Both the position numbers and the translations under genes were made by a program. The notes beneath the pieces are model-generated. The model saw only the letters and a list, made by a program, of their open reading frames with translations, ran no database searches and was not told the origin of the DNA. A stretch of DNA of 5,903 nucleotides from a bacterium (lineage in GTDB: Bacteria > Patescibacteriota > Minisyncoccia > Phycocordibacterales > Phycocordibacteraceae): the NCBI GenBank assembly GCA_021812955.1, contig JAKAMJ010000039.1, positions 1 through 5,903 on the forward strand, given 5' to 3'. Numbering within the stretch: the stretch's first letter is position 1; every line of letters begins with the position of its first letter. Shown piece by piece: positions 4,213-5,903 of this stretch.

Positions 4213-5903
4213 ATGCAGAAAGACCTCGTCCAGAAGACCTTCGGTGCGTACAAGGCGCCTTCCGTTCCGTTTCCGGATTTCGTCGGGCACCAGCGCGGCT
4301 CGTTCGACTGGCTCCTGAAGGACGGCCTCATGGAGCTCTTCAAGGAGTTCTCTCCTATTACCGACTACTCGGGTAAGAAGTTCGAACTCTCATTCGAGAG
4401 CTTAGAGATCGGCGAACCGAAATACGACGAGGCGTTCGCGCGCGAGAACGCTCGCACCTACGAGGCGCCTGTAAAGGCGACGGTGAAGCTCATCAACAAG
4501 ACATTCGGCTCTGAGAAGTCGCAGGAGATCTTCCTCACTGATATCCCTATGATGACGCCGCACGGCTCGTTCGTCGTGTCCGGCGTCGAGCGCGCTATAG
4601 TCCCGCAGCTCGCGCGCAGCTTCGGAGCATTCTTCGTCTCCGAGCTCATCCGCGGCAAGCAGTATTTCGGCAGCAAGATCATCCCGCTTCGCGGAGTATG
4701 GATCGAGCTGGATTCCGAGCAGGACGGCGCGATCTTCGTGAAGATCGACCGCAAGCGCAAGTTCCCGGTGACCCAGCTGCTCGCGGTCTTCGGCGCGGGA
4801 TTGGGCGAAGCGGCGCTCAAGCATTTCGCAAAGGATCCGCTCGCGGCCGCCGCCATCAAGGCGACTTTGGCGCACGACGAGGCGAAGTCTATCGAAGAGG
4901 CGTATGTGGAGATCCACCGCCGCATGCGCGACGGCGACCTCGCCACTCCGGAGAATGCCAAGAACTTCGTGCAGGCGCTTTTCTCGGCCGAACGCTACGA
5001 CATCGGCCGCGTCGGCCGTTCGCGTCTGAACGCCCGTTTCGACCTGCCCGTCACCGAGAAGGCGCTCGAGAAGCGCACGCTCGCGCTCGCGGATTTCGTG
5101 AACATCATCTCTGAGATAACGAAGCTGAACGCCGATCCGTCGGCACGCCCGGATGATATAGATCACCTCGGGTTCCGCCGCGTACGGTTCGTGGGCGAGC
5201 TCCTGCAGTCGCGCATGCGCGTAGGGCTAAGCCGCATGAAGCGCAACATCCAGGATCGCATGAGCACCATCGAGAGCGAGACGACGCTTCCGACGGCGCT
5301 CGTGAACCCGCGCCCGTTCCATGCGTCCGTGCACGAGTTCTTCACGGCAAACCAGCTCTCGCAGTTCATGGACCAGCAGAACATCCTCGCCGAGCTCGAG
5401 AACATGCGCACCGTCTCCGCGCTCGGCCCCGGCGGCCTCTCGCGTGAGCGAGCGGGCTTCGAGGTGCGCGACGTGCACCCCAGCCATTATGGCCGTCTCT
5501 GCCCGATACATACGCCTGAAGGTCAGAACATCGGCCTCATCCTCCGCCTCTCGACGCACGCGCGCACCAACGACTTCGGAGTCATCGAGACGCCCTACGT
5601 CCGCGTGAAGAACGGCAAGGTGACGGATGAGATCGTAAACCTGAACGCGCTCGACGAGGAGCTCGAATACATCGCGCACGGCGCGACCAAGCTCGACGAC
5701 AAGGGGCGCATCGTCGCGGACCAGGTCGAGGCGCGCCACAAGGGCGATCCGGTCATCGTTCCGCGCGAATCCGTCACGCTCATGGACGCGTCGACGTATC
5801 AGATGTTCTCAGTGGCGACCGACATGATCCCGTTCGTGGATCACGACGACGCGAACCGTGCGCTCATGGGTTCGAACATGCAGAAGCAGGCGACGCCGGT
5901 GCT
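4213..5903 (+). CDS. rpoB: DNA-directed RNA polymerase subunit beta, N-terminal part (3'-partial)
   Basis: Catalytic beta subunit of RNA polymerase; 563 complete codons are present and the frame is open at the right edge. Landmarks: FGAYKAPSVPFPDFVGHQRGSFDW near the N-terminus; LTDIPMMTPHGSFVVSGVERAIVPQL (108-133) in the protrusion; LIRGKQYFGSKIIPLRGVWIEL after it; ERYDIGRVGRSRLN in the lobe; the rifamycin region NQLSQFMDQQNILAELENMRTVSALGPGGL (380-409); RERAGFEVRDVHPSHYGRLCPIHTPEGQNIG (411-441); and DDANRALMGSNMQKQA (545-560) at the edge. The C-terminal clamp and active-site Lys residues lie outside. Residue numbers run about 129 below E. coli at the rifamycin region, so the lobe is compact. 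No Shine-Dalgarno site precedes ATG4213; the start is set by alignment and by in-frame stops at 4180 and 4198. The gene follows trmD, not rplJ-rplL as in many bacteria. Confidence 0.97.
   Translation, partial: MQKDLVQKTFGAYKAPSVPFPDFVGHQRGSFDWLLKDGLMELFKEFSPITDYSGKKFELSFESLEIGEPKYDEAFARENARTYEAPVKATVKLINKTFGSEKSQEIFLTDIPMMTPHGSFVVSGVERAIVPQLARSFGAFFVSELIRGKQYFGSKIIPLRGVWIELDSEQDGAIFVKIDRKRKFPVTQLLAVFGAGLGEAALKHFAKDPLAAAAIKATLAHDEAKSIEEAYVEIHRRMRDGDLATPENAKNFVQALFSAERYDIGRVGRSRLNARFDLPVTEKALEKRTLALADFVNIISEITKLNADPSARPDDIDHLGFRRVRFVGELLQSRMRVGLSRMKRNIQDRMSTIESETTLPTALVNPRPFHASVHEFFTANQLSQFMDQQNILAELENMRTVSALGPGGLSRERAGFEVRDVHPSHYGRLCPIHTPEGQNIGLILRLSTHARTNDFGVIETPYVRVKNGKVTDEIVNLNALDEELEYIAHGATKLDDKGRIVADQVEARHKGDPVIVPRESVTLMDASTYQMFSVATDMIPFVDHDDANRALMGSNMQKQATPV

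Noticed and set aside
3858..4376. 172-codon plus-strand frame bridging trmD, the intergenic region and rpoB
   Set aside because: It overlaps two certain genes in another phase and crosses the rpoB promoter.
4730..4747. 8-bp inverted repeat in rpoB (CGATCTTC and GAAGATCG)
   Set aside because: The loop is two bases and the arms are short; explained by the codons of IFVKID in a beta strand.
4402..5166. 254-codon minus-strand frame opposite rpoB
   Set aside because: Shadow of a strongly conserved rpoB region; Arg/Leu/Asp-rich translation without motifs. The same applies to the minus frame at 5227-5739.

Overview
The window is a GC-rich (near 60% by eye), gene-dense bacterial chromosome segment using the standard genetic code. 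It reads like a small-genome Patescibacteria/CPR organism, probably of the Parcubacteria group. This is inferred from compact proteins, a short RNase R, ribosomal protein S16 with a long Ala/Glu/Lys tail, the absence of rimM between the KH-protein gene and trmD, promoters of the TGNTATAGT type placed almost on the start codon, and few clear Shine-Dalgarno sites. Lineage is not proven.

Layout: (1) 1-505, plus strand: a type II toxin-antitoxin pair, a SpoVT/AbrB-fold antitoxin (5' end possibly cut by the window edge) followed after 4 nt by a RelE/ParE-family toxin. (2) 535-2529, minus strand: rnr, exoribonuclease R, convergent with the toxin. (3) 2530-2576: a short divergent promoter region with near-symmetric extended -10 elements. 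(4) 2577-4006, plus strand: rpsP, khpA (KH RNA-binding protein) and trmD (tRNA m1G37 methyltransferase), a reduced form of the conserved rpsP-KH-rimM-trmD operon. (5) 4007-4212: an intergenic region with a good promoter, a 12-bp palindrome upstream of it, and a leader of about 137 nt holding a hairpin and a possible small ORF. (6) 4213-5903: the N-terminal 563 codons of rpoB, running off the window. No RNA gene, CRISPR array or insertion sequence was seen.

The housekeeping genes concern RNA: decay and processing (RNase R), 30S assembly (S16), RNA binding (KhpA), reading-frame maintenance (TrmD) and transcription (RpoB). The toxin-antitoxin pair is an accessory module beside them.

The most unusual signal is a set of strong perfect inverted repeats inside coding sequence: 18-bp arms and 15-bp arms in rnr, a terminator-like hairpin in rnr formed by a 14-bp motif that recurs nearby in another reading frame, and 11-bp arms in trmD. 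Other points of interest are the symmetric, apparently leaderless divergent promoter and the altered rifamycin-pocket residues in RpoB.
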